Shown here: positions 31,140 to 40,133 of the stretch, piece after piece
Layout of the letters: each line of letters opens with the position of its first letter
Numbering within the stretch: the first letter of the stretch is position 1
NCBI GenBank assembly: GCA_041397845.1
Contig: JAWKVW010000003.1
Span: 153,352 to 217,351 of the forward strand
Length of the DNA: 64,000 bases
Direction: 5' to 3'
Source: JAKPQE01 sp041397845
GTDB taxonomy: Bacteria; Pseudomonadota; Alphaproteobacteria; Rhizobiales; JAKPQE01
Translations under genes and position numbers: made by a program
The notes under the pieces: model-generated
What the model was told of the DNA's origin: nothing
Seen by the model: the letters and a program-made list of their open reading frames with translations, nothing else
Databases searched by the model: none

Positions 31140-32099
31140 TTACTTGATGAGGCCGACTTCCTTGTAGTAGCGCTCGGCGCCCGGATGCAGCGGCAGCGGC
31201 ATGCCGTTCAGGGCGTTCTCCGGCTTGATCGCCTTGGCGGCGCCGTGAGCGGCAACCAGACGATCAAGGTTGGCGTAGAGCTGCTTGGTCATCTGGTAGA
31301 CCGTCTCTTCGGGGACGTCGGCCTGGGTGACGAGGAAGTTGACGACCGCAGCGGTCGGCACGTCGGCGTCCTGGCCGCGATAGGTGCCGGCCGGGATGGT
31401 GGCGGCGATGTACGGCGCGCCGAGCTTGTCGATGAGGTCGGCCGGAATCGAGACGACGGTGATGTCGTTGGTGGTGGCGAGGTCGCGGATCGAGGCGACG
31501 CCGAGGCCGGCTGACTGCAGGGTGCCGTCGATCTGGCGGTTCTTCATCAGTTCGACCGACTCGGAGAAGGGCAGGTACTCGGTCTTGCCGAGGTCGTCAT
31601 AGCTCATGCCGGCGGCCGAGAAGATGGCGCGGGCGTTGAGCTCGGTGCCGGACTTCGGGGCGCCGACGGACAGGCTCTTGCCCTTCAGGTCGGAAAGGGT
31701 GGTGATGCCGGATTCCTTGGTGGCAACGAGCTGGATGTAGTTCGGATAAATGGCGGCGAGGCCGCGCAGCTTGTCGAGCTTGCCCTTGAAGCCGGCGTCG
31801 GTGTTGCCTTCCCAGGCGAGCTTGACGGAATCGCCGAGGGCGAAGGCGAGCTCGCCGCGGCCCTGCTGCAGCAGGTTGAGGTTCTCGACGGACGCCTTGG
31901 TCGACTGGACCTGCGGGCGGGCGCCCTCGATGGTGTCGGTGTAGATCTGCGACAGGGCGACGCCGAGCGGATAGTAGACGCCCGAGGTGCCACCGGTCAG
32001 GATGTTGATGAACTGCTCGGCCTTGGCGGCCGGCGCCGCGGCGAGCGTGGCGGCCGCAATCGCGCCGAAAAGTACCTTTCTTCCCAAACCCTTGTGCAT
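31140..32099 (-). CDS. TAXI family TRAP transporter solute-binding protein
   Basis: This 319-residue periplasmic protein has a signal peptide (about 1-26, ending PAAKA) and the TAXI signature at the mature start (INILTGGTSGVYYPLG). It captures a substrate, often glutamate-like or another carboxylate, for the sodium- or proton-driven TRAP permease next door. GGAGG lies five bases before the ATG at 32099; a longer upstream frame has no ribosome site. It is first in the operon with the permease, 94 bp apart. Confidence 0.93.
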   Translation of the reverse strand: MHKGLGRKVLFGAIAAATLAAAPAAKAEQFINILTGGTSGVYYPLGVALSQIYTDTIEGARPQVQSTKASVENLNLLQQGRGELAFALGDSVKLAWEGNTDAGFKGKLDKLRGLAAIYPNYIQLVATKESGITTLSDLKGKSLSVGAPKSGTELNARAIFSAAGMSYDDLGKTEYLPFSESVELMKNRQIDGTLQSAGLGVASIRDLATTNDITVVSIPADLIDKLGAPYIAATIPAGTYRGQDADVPTAAVVNFLVTQADVPEETVYQMTKQLYANLDRLVAAHGAAKAIKPENALNGMPLPLHPGAERYYKEVGLIK

Positions 32100-32478
32100 G
32101 AAAGCCTCCGTTGTGCCGGCTTCTTCGGTGTGAGCCGGGCCCAAGAATGCCGCCGGCGCCGAACGGGGGATCCGGCACGCTGGCGGTTTCGACGAACGAA
32201 TAAGAGCCGATCGGGAGAGGATGGGCAAGGCCAAGTCGCGGGGACTTGACGGGGCAGCGGCGAAGGCAGCCGGCCGAGCTCCGGATGAGGCAGCAAATAT
32301 CATGGATTTCTAATGCATATGACTTGTTTCGAATGCATTTGAGGCGTAGAAGAACCGCCAAATCAGCGGCCACCATAGCAATTGACGGGGTGGACGGGCG
32401 GCGTCGAGCGTCGTTCCCGTGGTTTTACGCACAACGAAGTCGGCGCATAGAAAAGACGCCAGTGCGATCGGAGGGAAT
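32100..32478. promoter_or_regulatory. Divergent promoter region, TRAP operon / SulP gene
   Basis: This 379-bp interval has no gene. Its right half is AT-rich. Two copies of the self-complementary hexamer ATGCAT, in AATGCAT context, lie at 32313-32318 and 32333-32338, start to start 20 bp (two helical turns), a layout compatible with cooperative regulator binding. No regulator gene is adjacent. Confidence 0.4.
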
Positions 32479-34278
32479 ATGTCGTTCGTTTCTACGGTAG
32501 CCGGACGGGTCTCGGTCGCGCAGATCTTCCCGTTCCTGCAGTGGCTGCCGAACATGACGCGGCAGAGCATCTCGGCGGATGTCTCGGCCGGCCTCACGGG
32601 CGCCATTGTCGTTTTGCCGCAGGGCGTTGCCTTCGCCACCATCGCCGGCATGCCGCCCGAGTACGGTCTTTACGCCGGCATGATCCCGGCGATCATCGCG
32701 GCACTGTTCGGCTCGTCCTGGCATCTCGTCTCGGGTCCGACGACGGCCGCATCGATCGTGCTGTTTTCCTCGCTCAGCGTTCTCGCCGAGCCGGCCTCCG
32801 GGCGTTATGTCGAGCTGGCGCTGACGCTCGCCTTCATGGTCGGTCTCATCGAGCTCACGCTCGGGCTCTTCCGCCTCGGCGGCATGGTCAATTTCATCTC
32901 GCATTCGGTGGTGATCGGCTTCACGGCCGGTGCCGGCGTGCTGATCGCGGCCAATCAGGTCAAGACGTTCTTCGGCATGCCGATCCCGCGCGGCTCGCAC
33001 TTCCATCAGGTGATCGAGTATTTCTTCACGCATCTCAACGAGATAACACCTGCGGTGACGGCGATCGCGGTGGTGACGATGCTGACCGGCATCCTCGTTC
33101 GAAAATATTTCCGGCGCGTGCCGTACATGATTGTCGCGATTTTCGTCGGCAGTCTCCTCGGCGTTGCGCTGCAGTTCGGCTTCGGTTTCGAGATCCCGAC
33201 GGTCGGGGCGCTGCCGCGCGAGCTGCCGCCGCTGTCCGCGCCGAGCCTTGATCCGCAGGACTGGGCCAAGCTGGCGCCGACGGCGCTGGCGGTGACGCTG
33301 TTTGCGCTGACCGAAGCGGTGTCGATCTCGCGGGCGCTCGCGGTGCGATCCGGCCAGCACATCGACGGCAACCAGGAGTTCATCGGCCAGGGCCTGTCGA
33401 ACATCGCCGGCGCGTTCTTCTCGGGCTATGTCGCGACCGGTTCGTTCAACCGCTCGGGCCTCAACTACGATGCCGGCGCCAAGACGCCGCTGGCGGCGAT
33501 CATCGCCGGCGGGGCGCTGATGATCATCGTGCTGCTGGTGGCGCCGTATGCGGCCTACATGCCGAACGCGGCGATGGCCGGCGTGCTCTTCCTCGTCGCC
33601 TGGGGGCTCATCGACCGGCACCACATCGCCCAGATCATGAAGACCAGCAAGTCGGAAACCGCGGTGATGACCGTGACGTTCCTGTCGACGCTGTTCCTTG
33701 AGCTGGAATTCGCCATCTTCGTCGGCGTGCTGCTGTCGCTGATGCTCTACCTCAACCGCACCTCGCATCCGAAGGTGGTCATCCGGGTGCCCGATCCGGC
33801 GCAGTCGTCACGCAAGTTCACGACCGATGCGTCGCTGCCGGAGTGCCCGCAGCTTCGCATCGTGCGGATCGACGGTTCGCTGTTCTTCGGCGCGGTTGCC
33901 TATGTGCAGGAAATGCTGCGCAAGTTCGAGGCGCAGTCGCCGGAACAGAAGCATCTGATGATCGACATGTCGGGCGTCAACTTCATCGATATCGCCGGTG
34001 CGGAAATGCTGGCGCGCGAGTCGATGACCTGCCGAATGCGCGACGGCGGTCTCTACCTGCTGAATCCGAAAGAGGCGGTGCTGCACCAGCTCCAGCGCGG
34101 CGGTTACATCGACCAGATCGGCCAGCAGAACATGTTCCAGTCGAAGACGCAGGCGCTTCGCACGGTCTATGCCAAGCTCAGCCACCATCGCTGCAGCGAA
34201 TGCGACAAGAATGTCTTCATCGAATGCCGGCGCAAAGGCCGGCCGGAACCTGAAGACGACGATGCCGAGGCGGCATGA
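32479..34278 (+). CDS. SulP family inorganic anion transporter
   Basis: This 599-residue protein has 12-14 hydrophobic segments with the SulP signature (DVSAGLTGAIVVLPQGVAFA; AGMPPEYGLYAGMIPAIIAA) followed by a cytoplasmic STAS domain (about 445-560; MIDMSGVNFIDIAGAEML). SulP proteins move sulfate, bicarbonate or dicarboxylates; the substrate cannot be set from sequence alone. The C-terminal tail has a small Cys cluster (CSECDKNVFIEC) that might bind metal or sense redox. The start at 32479 follows GGAGGGAAT directly. A terminator follows 16 bp after the stop. Confidence 0.93.
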   Translation: MSFVSTVAGRVSVAQIFPFLQWLPNMTRQSISADVSAGLTGAIVVLPQGVAFATIAGMPPEYGLYAGMIPAIIAALFGSSWHLVSGPTTAASIVLFSSLSVLAEPASGRYVELALTLAFMVGLIELTLGLFRLGGMVNFISHSVVIGFTAGAGVLIAANQVKTFFGMPIPRGSHFHQVIEYFFTHLNEITPAVTAIAVVTMLTGILVRKYFRRVPYMIVAIFVGSLLGVALQFGFGFEIPTVGALPRELPPLSAPSLDPQDWAKLAPTALAVTLFALTEAVSISRALAVRSGQHIDGNQEFIGQGLSNIAGAFFSGYVATGSFNRSGLNYDAGAKTPLAAIIAGGALMIIVLLVAPYAAYMPNAAMAGVLFLVAWGLIDRHHIAQIMKTSKSETAVMTVTFLSTLFLELEFAIFVGVLLSLMLYLNRTSHPKVVIRVPDPAQSSRKFTTDASLPECPQLRIVRIDGSLFFGAVAYVQEMLRKFEAQSPEQKHLMIDMSGVNFIDIAGAEMLARESMTCRMRDGGLYLLNPKEAVLHQLQRGGYIDQIGQQNMFQSKTQALRTVYAKLSHHRCSECDKNVFIECRRKGRPEPEDDDAEAA

Positions 34279-34293
34279 GACGGGCTCCATGAG

Positions 34294-34325
34294 GGCGGCG
34301 GTGGCGAAAAGCTCCGCCGCCTTTT
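34294..34325 (+). terminator. Intrinsic terminator of the sulP gene
   Basis: GGCGGCGG and CCGCCGCC form an 8-bp stem with an inner GC-GAAAA-GC and are followed by TTTT. Confidence 0.8.
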
Positions 34326-34388
34326 CCTTGTCCGCACAAATTCCGGTATAGAGTCGTCCGAACGCTACCAGTCGGCCGCCGGGTTCAG

Positions 34389-35324
34389 ATGTCCGTACCG
34401 CCACCACCGCCGCAACTGCCCAAGACGCTGGCCGATTTTCTCGAGGCGCAGCTCGCGGACCGCGGGGGAGGGGTAACGGTCGAAGGCGATTCCCCGGGCA
34501 GGCGCGACGCGGTGCGGCGGGCTCCCGGCGGGGGCGCTGCCGCAACGGCCGACATTGCGGGCGGCGGCGCAACCGGGGGCAGGCGCGGGGACGCCGCCGG
34601 CGGCCGGAAGGGCTGGAAGAAGCTGCCGTCGCTGCCGCCGTTTGCGATACGGGTCGCTGCCTTTGCCGGCATTGCCGCGGTTGGCGTCGTCGTGCTGATT
34701 GCCAGTCGCAAGGACAATGAGACAGCCCCGGCCGCCGTGCCGGTGGCTGCCGTTCCGGCCGCGCCGGAGGAGCCGGGTGCATTCGACGGCGCCTTTTCGC
34801 GGCGGGCCAGCCGACAACGGCTGGCGCCACCGGTTCACCTGACGCCGCCCTATGACGTCACGGATGCGACGACGATCGTTGCCGAGGGCGGCCGGGTCGT
34901 GCTCGCCTATGTGACGGGCATTGCGCGGGACGGCGTGTGCATCGGCAGCGATGGGCGGCGGTTCGCGTGCGGGCTGATGGGGCGGGCATCGCTGCAGAAC
35001 CATATCCGCGATCTCGACGTCACCTGCATGCCGGCGTTCTACCCGGGCCAGGAGATGCGCTATCGCTGCATGGCCGCCGGCATCGATCTCGGGGCGTTCC
35101 AGGTCGCGGCGGGCTTTGCGCGGCCGGACGGGGCGGGGATCAGCTTTTATGCGCGCTATCTTGCCGGCGCGGTCGCGGAGGCCGCCGGTGCCTGGAATGG
35201 CGGCTGGACGGTCTGGGATCCGACGCGCCAGCCGGCACCGTCCTTGCCGGCAGAGAGGCCAGCCGGCGGCAAAGTGCCGAAGCAGCCGGCGGGCACGGCG
35301 GGCGGGACGTCGGGTGCTCAGTAG
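34389..35324 (+). CDS. Membrane-anchored protein with a degenerate SNase-like domain
   Basis: This 311-residue protein has a Pro-rich start, a Gly/Ala/Arg-rich segment (about 25-80), one membrane helix (about 84-105) and a periplasmic C-terminal domain. The domain (about 160-250) resembles staphylococcal-nuclease proteins in layout: CGLMGRASLQNHI, DVTCMP, RYRCMAAGIDLGAFQVAAGFARPD echo the helix-Cys-strand-LGxxxVxxGxAR pattern. The catalytic Arg and Glu positions of SNase are not evident, so it is probably inactive. Four cysteines could form two disulfides. Its 3' end overlaps the tail of the convergent glycosyl transferase gene by 7 bp. Function unknown. Confidence 0.6.
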   Translation: MSVPPPPPQLPKTLADFLEAQLADRGGGVTVEGDSPGRRDAVRRAPGGGAAATADIAGGGATGGRRGDAAGGRKGWKKLPSLPPFAIRVAAFAGIAAVGVVVLIASRKDNETAPAAVPVAAVPAAPEEPGAFDGAFSRRASRQRLAPPVHLTPPYDVTDATTIVAEGGRVVLAYVTGIARDGVCIGSDGRRFACGLMGRASLQNHIRDLDVTCMPAFYPGQEMRYRCMAAGIDLGAFQVAAGFARPDGAGISFYARYLAGAVAEAAGAWNGGWTVWDPTRQPAPSLPAERPAGGKVPKQPAGTAGGTSGAQ

Positions 35325-36778
35325 GCGTTGCGGTCGAAGAGCATGATGAGGCCGGTCTGCAGGATGATGCGCAGATCGAGCAGGGCCGACCAGTTGTTGA
35401 CGTACCAGAGATCGTGGTCGACGCGGGCCTGCATCTGCTCGAGGGTGCTGGTCTCGCCGCGGAAGCCGTTCACCTGGGCCCAGCCGGTCAGGCCCGGCTT
35501 GACGTGGTGGCGGTTGGCATAGGTCGAGATCAGTTCCTCGTACTTGTCGTCATGGGCGACGGCGTGGGGCCGGGGGCCGACAAGGGACATGTCGCCCTGC
35601 ACGACATTCCAGAGCTGCGGCAACTCGTCGATGCTGGTCTTGCGCAGGATGCGCCCGAGCGGCGTGATCCGGGCGTCGCCGCGACGGGCCTGTGCAATGT
35701 CCGGACCGTCCTCGCAGACATACATCGAGCGGAACTTGAAAATGACGAAGCGGCGGCCGCCGAAACCGCGCCGGCTCTGGCGGAAAAGCACCGGCCGGCC
35801 GCTCTCGAGCATGATCGCGAGGGAGACGAGCAGGAGCAGCGGCGACAGCAGCAGCAGCAGCAGGCCGGCGATGACGATGTCCATGGCGCGCTTGACGAAG
35901 CGCTCGAACAGCGACAGCGGCGCGCGCTGGATCTCGAAGGCGACATGACGGCCGATATCGAGCCGGCGACCCTCGACGAGGCGGGCCGCCTCGACGTCGG
36001 CAAAGAGATAAACCGGCACAGGCAGGCGGCGGAATCCCTCGCGCAGGCGGGCAATCACCGCCGTCTGCGACCAGGGGGCAAAGACGTGGATCTCGTCGAA
36101 GCGGTTGTTGCGCAAGGCCTCGCGGCAGGCATCGATGGCTTCGTTCGGGGCGTCGGCGGCGAGGAGCCGGGTGCCGACCACGCTGATGCCCTGGCGGGCG
36201 AGCAGGCGCACCTTGCGCGAGGCGGCGCGCTGGTCGCCGGCCATGATGAGGAAGGCGGAGCGCAGGCTGAGGTTCGCCTGCTGCACCGAACGGGCGATGA
36301 CGGCGAGCAGCGTCAGGCGCGTGGCGGAAACGAGCAGGAAGCCGAAGACGAAGAAGCCGGTCACGGCGACGCGGGAAAATCCGGCGGTCGTCTTTGTCAG
36401 GAAGGCGAGCCAGCCGATGACGAAGAAGGCGAAAAGCCAGCTCTGGAGACCGAGCAGCAGGCGGCGGCGATGGTTGAGCAGGGCCTCGATGCTGTAGCCG
36501 TCGCGGGCGGCCTGGAAGCCGACGGTGATGATGCCGACGGCGACGCCGGTGATGGCGGCCGCGCCGAGCCCGGCCGGCGACATGCCCTTGAAATAGTGAT
36601 GGTAGGCGTAGTGGCTGGCAATCATCGACAGCGTCGCCGCCAGGATCTCGGCGAAGGCGACGAGGAAGGCGACGGCGAGATGCGGAATGTGGCGCGTTTG
36701 CCGGGCAGCGGCCGGCGCAATGGCGGGGCCGGTCGGACGAAGCTCGAAATCGCCGTCGACGGTGTCGATACCAGACAT
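35318..36778 (-). CDS. Polyprenyl-phosphate sugar-1-phosphate transferase (WcaJ/ExoY family)
   Basis: This 486-residue membrane enzyme starts a surface polysaccharide by moving a hexose-1-phosphate onto undecaprenyl phosphate. It has four N-terminal helices (about 28-150), a Rossmann-like CoA-binding domain (about 170-260), a fifth helix (about 290-315) and the catalytic bacterial sugar transferase domain (KFRSMY; RKTSIDELPQLWNVVQGDMS; VGPRPHA; KPGLTGWAQVNG). It probably acts with the rhamnose genes at 40-43.6 kb, though those are a separate operon. Upstream, 36779-36997 is an AT-rich divergent promoter region with no gene. Confidence 0.94.
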   Translation of the reverse strand: MSGIDTVDGDFELRPTGPAIAPAAARQTRHIPHLAVAFLVAFAEILAATLSMIASHYAYHHYFKGMSPAGLGAAAITGVAVGIITVGFQAARDGYSIEALLNHRRRLLLGLQSWLFAFFVIGWLAFLTKTTAGFSRVAVTGFFVFGFLLVSATRLTLLAVIARSVQQANLSLRSAFLIMAGDQRAASRKVRLLARQGISVVGTRLLAADAPNEAIDACREALRNNRFDEIHVFAPWSQTAVIARLREGFRRLPVPVYLFADVEAARLVEGRRLDIGRHVAFEIQRAPLSLFERFVKRAMDIVIAGLLLLLLSPLLLLVSLAIMLESGRPVLFRQSRRGFGGRRFVIFKFRSMYVCEDGPDIAQARRGDARITPLGRILRKTSIDELPQLWNVVQGDMSLVGPRPHAVAHDDKYEELISTYANRHHVKPGLTGWAQVNGFRGETSTLEQMQARVDHDLWYVNNWSALLDLRIILQTGLIMLFDRNAY

Positions 36779-36997
36779 GTGTCCAAGCTCTCGGTCACGC
36801 TCCCGTCAGGCAGGAGCCCACGCCGTCGACTTAAATGGTAAATGAAGGGTTAATCAACCGATACGCGATAAAATCGAAATCATTTTATCCAATATAGTAA
36901 ACAAGCAACAGGCGGGCGCGCCGCGCATTTCCGAAGGGAAACACAGCGAAACAAAAATTTCTTCGGCGGGCGCAGCGAGCTGCGGCATAACAGCAGG

Positions 36998-37711
36998 ATG
37001 ACGACACCGCACATTCTCCTCGTCGAGGACGATCCGGAGATCGCGACGCTTGTCGCGCGCTACCTCTCGTCCAATGACATGCGTGTCTCGCGGGCCGGCG
37101 ACGGCCGCGAGATGGATCGGGTGCTGCGCGACGCGCGCATCGATCTCATCATTCTCGACATCATGCTGCCGGGCGAGGACGGGCTGTCGATCTGCCGGCG
37201 ACTGCGGACATCGTCGCAGGTGCCGATCATCATGCTGACGGCGCGCACGGACGACGTCGACCGCATTGTCGGGCTGGAACTGGGCGCCGACGACTATCTC
37301 GGCAAGCCGTTCAATCCACGCGAGCTGCTGGCCAGGGTGCGGGCGGTGCTGAGGCGGCGCGAGCCGCTGCAGGCGGCCGAGCGGCGCGGCCAGACGGTGC
37401 TCACCTTCTCAGGCTGGCGGCTAGACGTCATCCGGCGCAAGCTGTTCGATCCGTCCGGCGCCCGGATTGCGCTGACCGGGGCCGAATTCGACCTGCTGCT
37501 GGTGCTGTGCGAGCATCCGGGCCGGGTGCTGTCGCGCGAGCAGATCGTCGACCTGACGCAGGGGCGCCAGACCGGCCCGTTCGAGCGCAGCGTTGATGTG
37601 CTGATCAGCCGGCTCCGGCAGAAGATCGAGCGCGACCCGCGCGATCCGGAGTTCATCCAGACGGTGCGCTCGAGCGGCTATCTGTTTGCGCCGGAGGTCG
37701 GGCGGGAATGA
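36998..37711 (+). CDS. OmpR-family response regulator
   Basis: This 237-residue regulator has a receiver domain (about 1-118; VEDD, phosphoacceptor Asp in IILDIMLPGEDG, Lys in GKPFNPREL) and an OmpR/PhoB winged helix (about 135-232; SVDVLISRLRQKIERDPRD, SGYLF). Its gene overlaps that of the histidine kinase by 4 bp, so the two are translationally coupled and form one two-component system. Targets are unknown; the divergent polysaccharide gene is a candidate because the promoter region is shared. Confidence 0.95.
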   Translation: MTTPHILLVEDDPEIATLVARYLSSNDMRVSRAGDGREMDRVLRDARIDLIILDIMLPGEDGLSICRRLRTSSQVPIIMLTARTDDVDRIVGLELGADDYLGKPFNPRELLARVRAVLRRREPLQAAERRGQTVLTFSGWRLDVIRRKLFDPSGARIALTGAEFDLLLVLCEHPGRVLSREQIVDLTQGRQTGPFERSVDVLISRLRQKIERDPRDPEFIQTVRSSGYLFAPEVGRE

Positions 37712-39021
37712 GCGGCCGGGGCCTCAAGCTCCTGCCGCGCCGGATCAGCGGACAGATCGCCCTTCTGCTGATCGCGGCGCTGACGCTCACCCACATCATC
37801 TTCACCGTCGGCTTCCAGCTTTCCGAAGCGCGGCGCGACCTTACGTCGGCACCGCATGCCCTTGTCGGGGCGTTCATCACCGTGGCGCGAATGGTGGCGC
37901 GGACCGGGGACGCGACCGAACGGGCGCAGATCGTCGCTGCGACGCAGGCGACCTACCCGGCACTGGAGCTGACACTCGGGCCGGCAACGGACGGCGCGGC
38001 GGCGCCGGGGCGCGGCGTTGTCTCCTTCCTCGCGCGGGAAATCGGCATCACGGGCGTGCGCCTCGTCGAGGGCAGCGAAGCGGGCACGCTGCGCCTCATT
38101 CTTGGCGACGGGACGGAGCTGCGGGCGCGGGTGCCGTTCGAGCAGATGCGGCCGCCGTTCTTCGGGCCGGTGCAAAGCACGCTGCTGCTCATCGCGATCA
38201 GCCTTGCCTTCATCGTGCTGTGGGCGGCGCGCTGGGTGACCAAGCCGCTGTCGGCGATTGCCCGGGCGGCGGGCGAGTTCAGCCTGGAGGGCGACCACGA
38301 GGCGCTGCCGGAGGTCGGGCCGGAGGAAGTGCAGGCCGTCTCCAAGGCGATGAACCGGATGCGCGAACGCATCGCCGGACTTGTCGGCGATCGCACGCGG
38401 ATGCTGGCGGCGGTCGGGCATGACCTGCGCACGCCAATCACCCGGCTGCGGCTGCGGGCCGAGTTCATCGAGGACGGTGCGATGCGGCGCGACATGCTGC
38501 GCGATCTCGACCGGATGAGCGGCATGGTGGAATCGGCGCTCTCCTATCTGAAGACCGGCCAGACCGGCGAGCGCATGGCGTCGCTCGATCTGCCGACGCT
38601 GCTGCAGACGATCTGCGACGGCTTCGTCGACATGGGCGAGACGGTGGAATACGAGGGCCCCGACCATCTGTTCCTCAGCGGACGGGTCGAGGATCTCGTC
38701 CGGGCGTTCGAGAATGTCGTCGAGAACGCGGTGAAGTACGGCACGCGGGCGACGGTGCGGCTTGCCGCGCCGCATGACGGCCGGGTCGCGACCTATATCG
38801 ACGATGACGGACCGGGGATATCCGACGAGGAGAAAGTGCGGATGATCGACCCGTTCGTGCGCGGCGATGCGGCGCGCGCCAGCGGCGACAAGACCGGTTT
38901 CGGGCTCGGACTGTCGATTGCCGCCGACATCGTGGCGGCGCATGGCGGCACGATTCGGCTTGCCGATGCGCCGGGCGGCGGGCTCCGCGTCGTCATCGAG
39001 CTGCCGTTGCCGGTGGAATGA
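37708..39021 (+). CDS. Sensor histidine kinase (HAMP, HisKA, HATPase)
   Basis: This 437-residue membrane kinase has helices at about 14-32 and 160-180 flanking a small periplasmic sensor (about 33-158). A HAMP domain follows, then the H-box with the phosphoacceptor His (AAVGHDLRTPITRLRLR) and a catalytic domain with N (ENVVENAVKYG), G1 (DDGPGIS) and G2 (GFGLGLSIA) boxes. The layout is EnvZ-like. It phosphorylates the regulator encoded just upstream. The periplasmic part shows no recognisable ligand-binding family. Confidence 0.94.
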   Translation: MSGRGLKLLPRRISGQIALLLIAALTLTHIIFTVGFQLSEARRDLTSAPHALVGAFITVARMVARTGDATERAQIVAATQATYPALELTLGPATDGAAAPGRGVVSFLAREIGITGVRLVEGSEAGTLRLILGDGTELRARVPFEQMRPPFFGPVQSTLLLIAISLAFIVLWAARWVTKPLSAIARAAGEFSLEGDHEALPEVGPEEVQAVSKAMNRMRERIAGLVGDRTRMLAAVGHDLRTPITRLRLRAEFIEDGAMRRDMLRDLDRMSGMVESALSYLKTGQTGERMASLDLPTLLQTICDGFVDMGETVEYEGPDHLFLSGRVEDLVRAFENVVENAVKYGTRATVRLAAPHDGRVATYIDDDGPGISDEEKVRMIDPFVRGDAARASGDKTGFGLGLSIAADIVAAHGGTIRLADAPGGGLRVVIELPLPVE

Positions 39022-39212
39022 CCGGCGTCACGGCGGATTTTTTTAGCCCCCGGGCCGGGTTTTTTGTTGCTCAATGTTGCCGGACCGGCGTTAGAAAAGT
39101 CCCGTCACAATGCGGATAAGTGCTTAGAAAATACGTCAATTTGTCGTTAACGGGGGAGGCCTCCAATGGTCCCCGGCGCCGCAGGAAGGGCGCGAAATGA
39201 AGGAGGCCCACC

Positions 39213-39959
39213 ATGATGGGTATTGGTAGCGTTGGCGGGATGATGTCGTCGCAGTCGATGCGCGGCAATTTCCAGCCCCCGAGCTTTACCTCGCTGGACA
39301 GTGACTCCAGCGGCGGTATCAGCCTCGATGAACTGAAGGCCAGCGGGCCTGGCGGTTCGGGAAGTGCGCAGGACTCCGCACGCGCCGAAGCGCTTTTCAA
39401 CAAGATGGATTCGGATGGCGACGGTTCTGTTTCCGAGTCGGAGAAGGATACCTTCGACAGCCAGATGCAGGACCGGATGAATTCGATGCAGGTCATGGCC
39501 CAGCTTGCCGGTGCCGAAGGCGGCCCTGGCGGTTCTGGCGGACCGAGCGTCGACGACATCTTCGCCAACACCGACACCAACGAGGACGGCGGCATCAGCT
39601 TCGACGAGTTCGAGGCGGCGAGTTCCGGCGCGACCTCGGTCGACAGTGCGGCGCTCGAGGAAATGTTCGCCTCGATCGACACGGACGGCGACGGCTCGAT
39701 CTCCGAGGAAGAGACCGAGACCTTCCTTGACAGCCTCAAGGAAGAAGGTGGCCCGGGCGGCCCTGGCGGCGAGCATGCCGGTCCGCCTCCCGGCCCGCCG
39801 CCGGGTGGCATGGAAGGCGAGCAGGGCGGCAGCGGATCGTCGTCCTCTTCGGCCGCCGCCAGCCTTCTGTCGATGGCCCAGTCGGCCTATGGCTCGGCAT
39901 CGAGCCTCGACGCGGAAAGCTCGAGCATCTCCACGCTTCTCGAGCAGCTCGCGGCCTGA
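39213..39959 (+). CDS. EF-hand calcium-binding protein with four EF loops
   Basis: This 248-residue acidic, Gly/Ser-rich protein has four canonical 12-residue EF-hand loops: 29-40 (DSDSSGGISLDE), 66-77 (DSDGDGSVSESE), 121-132 (DTNEDGGISFDE) and 156-167 (DTDGDGSISEEE). They are paired 1+2 and 3+4 as in calmodulin-like proteins. Gly/Pro-rich linkers follow loops 2 and 4 and a Ser/Ala-rich tail ends the protein. There is no cleavable signal peptide; the N-terminus is Gly/Met/Ser-rich. The ATG pair at 39213 follows AAGGAGG. It stands alone after the two-component system. It could be a calcium sensor or secreted by a type I-like route; neither is proven. Confidence 0.88.
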   Translation: MMGIGSVGGMMSSQSMRGNFQPPSFTSLDSDSSGGISLDELKASGPGGSGSAQDSARAEALFNKMDSDGDGSVSESEKDTFDSQMQDRMNSMQVMAQLAGAEGGPGGSGGPSVDDIFANTDTNEDGGISFDEFEAASSGATSVDSAALEEMFASIDTDGDGSISEEETETFLDSLKEEGGPGGPGGEHAGPPPGPPPGGMEGEQGGSGSSSSSAAASLLSMAQSAYGSASSLDAESSSISTLLEQLAA

Positions 39960-40095
39960 GCGTCCCGCGAAAGTCCATCGTGCGTGCCAGTCCAGCAGAG
40001 TACCCGGCCCATTCGCCAGCCTCCCCGATCATCCCGGCTGGCGGACGGGTCACAAGGAGCGCACGGAACGAACCCACCCACCCGGGTTCGGCCAG

Positions 40096-40132
40096 AAGAC
40101 CGGTTCCGGCGTCCCACCGGGGCCGGTCTTTT
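40096..40132. terminator. Bidirectional terminator between the EF-hand gene and rfbA
   Basis: AAGACCGG and CCGGTCTT form an 8-bp stem with a long loop, followed by TT on the plus strand and a short run of Ts on the minus strand. It ends one base before the rfbA stop and serves the convergent pair. Confidence 0.7.
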
Positions 40133-40133
40133 G

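Noticed and set aside
32100..32478. Small gene in the TRAP/SulP spacer
   Set aside because: Short frames exist but none has a ribosome site or recognisable sequence; the region reads as a divergent promoter.
35318..35324. 7-bp overlap between the SNase-like gene and the transferase gene as a sign of misannotation
   Set aside because: Both frames end in natural stops with family-consistent C-termini; short tail-to-tail overlaps are common.
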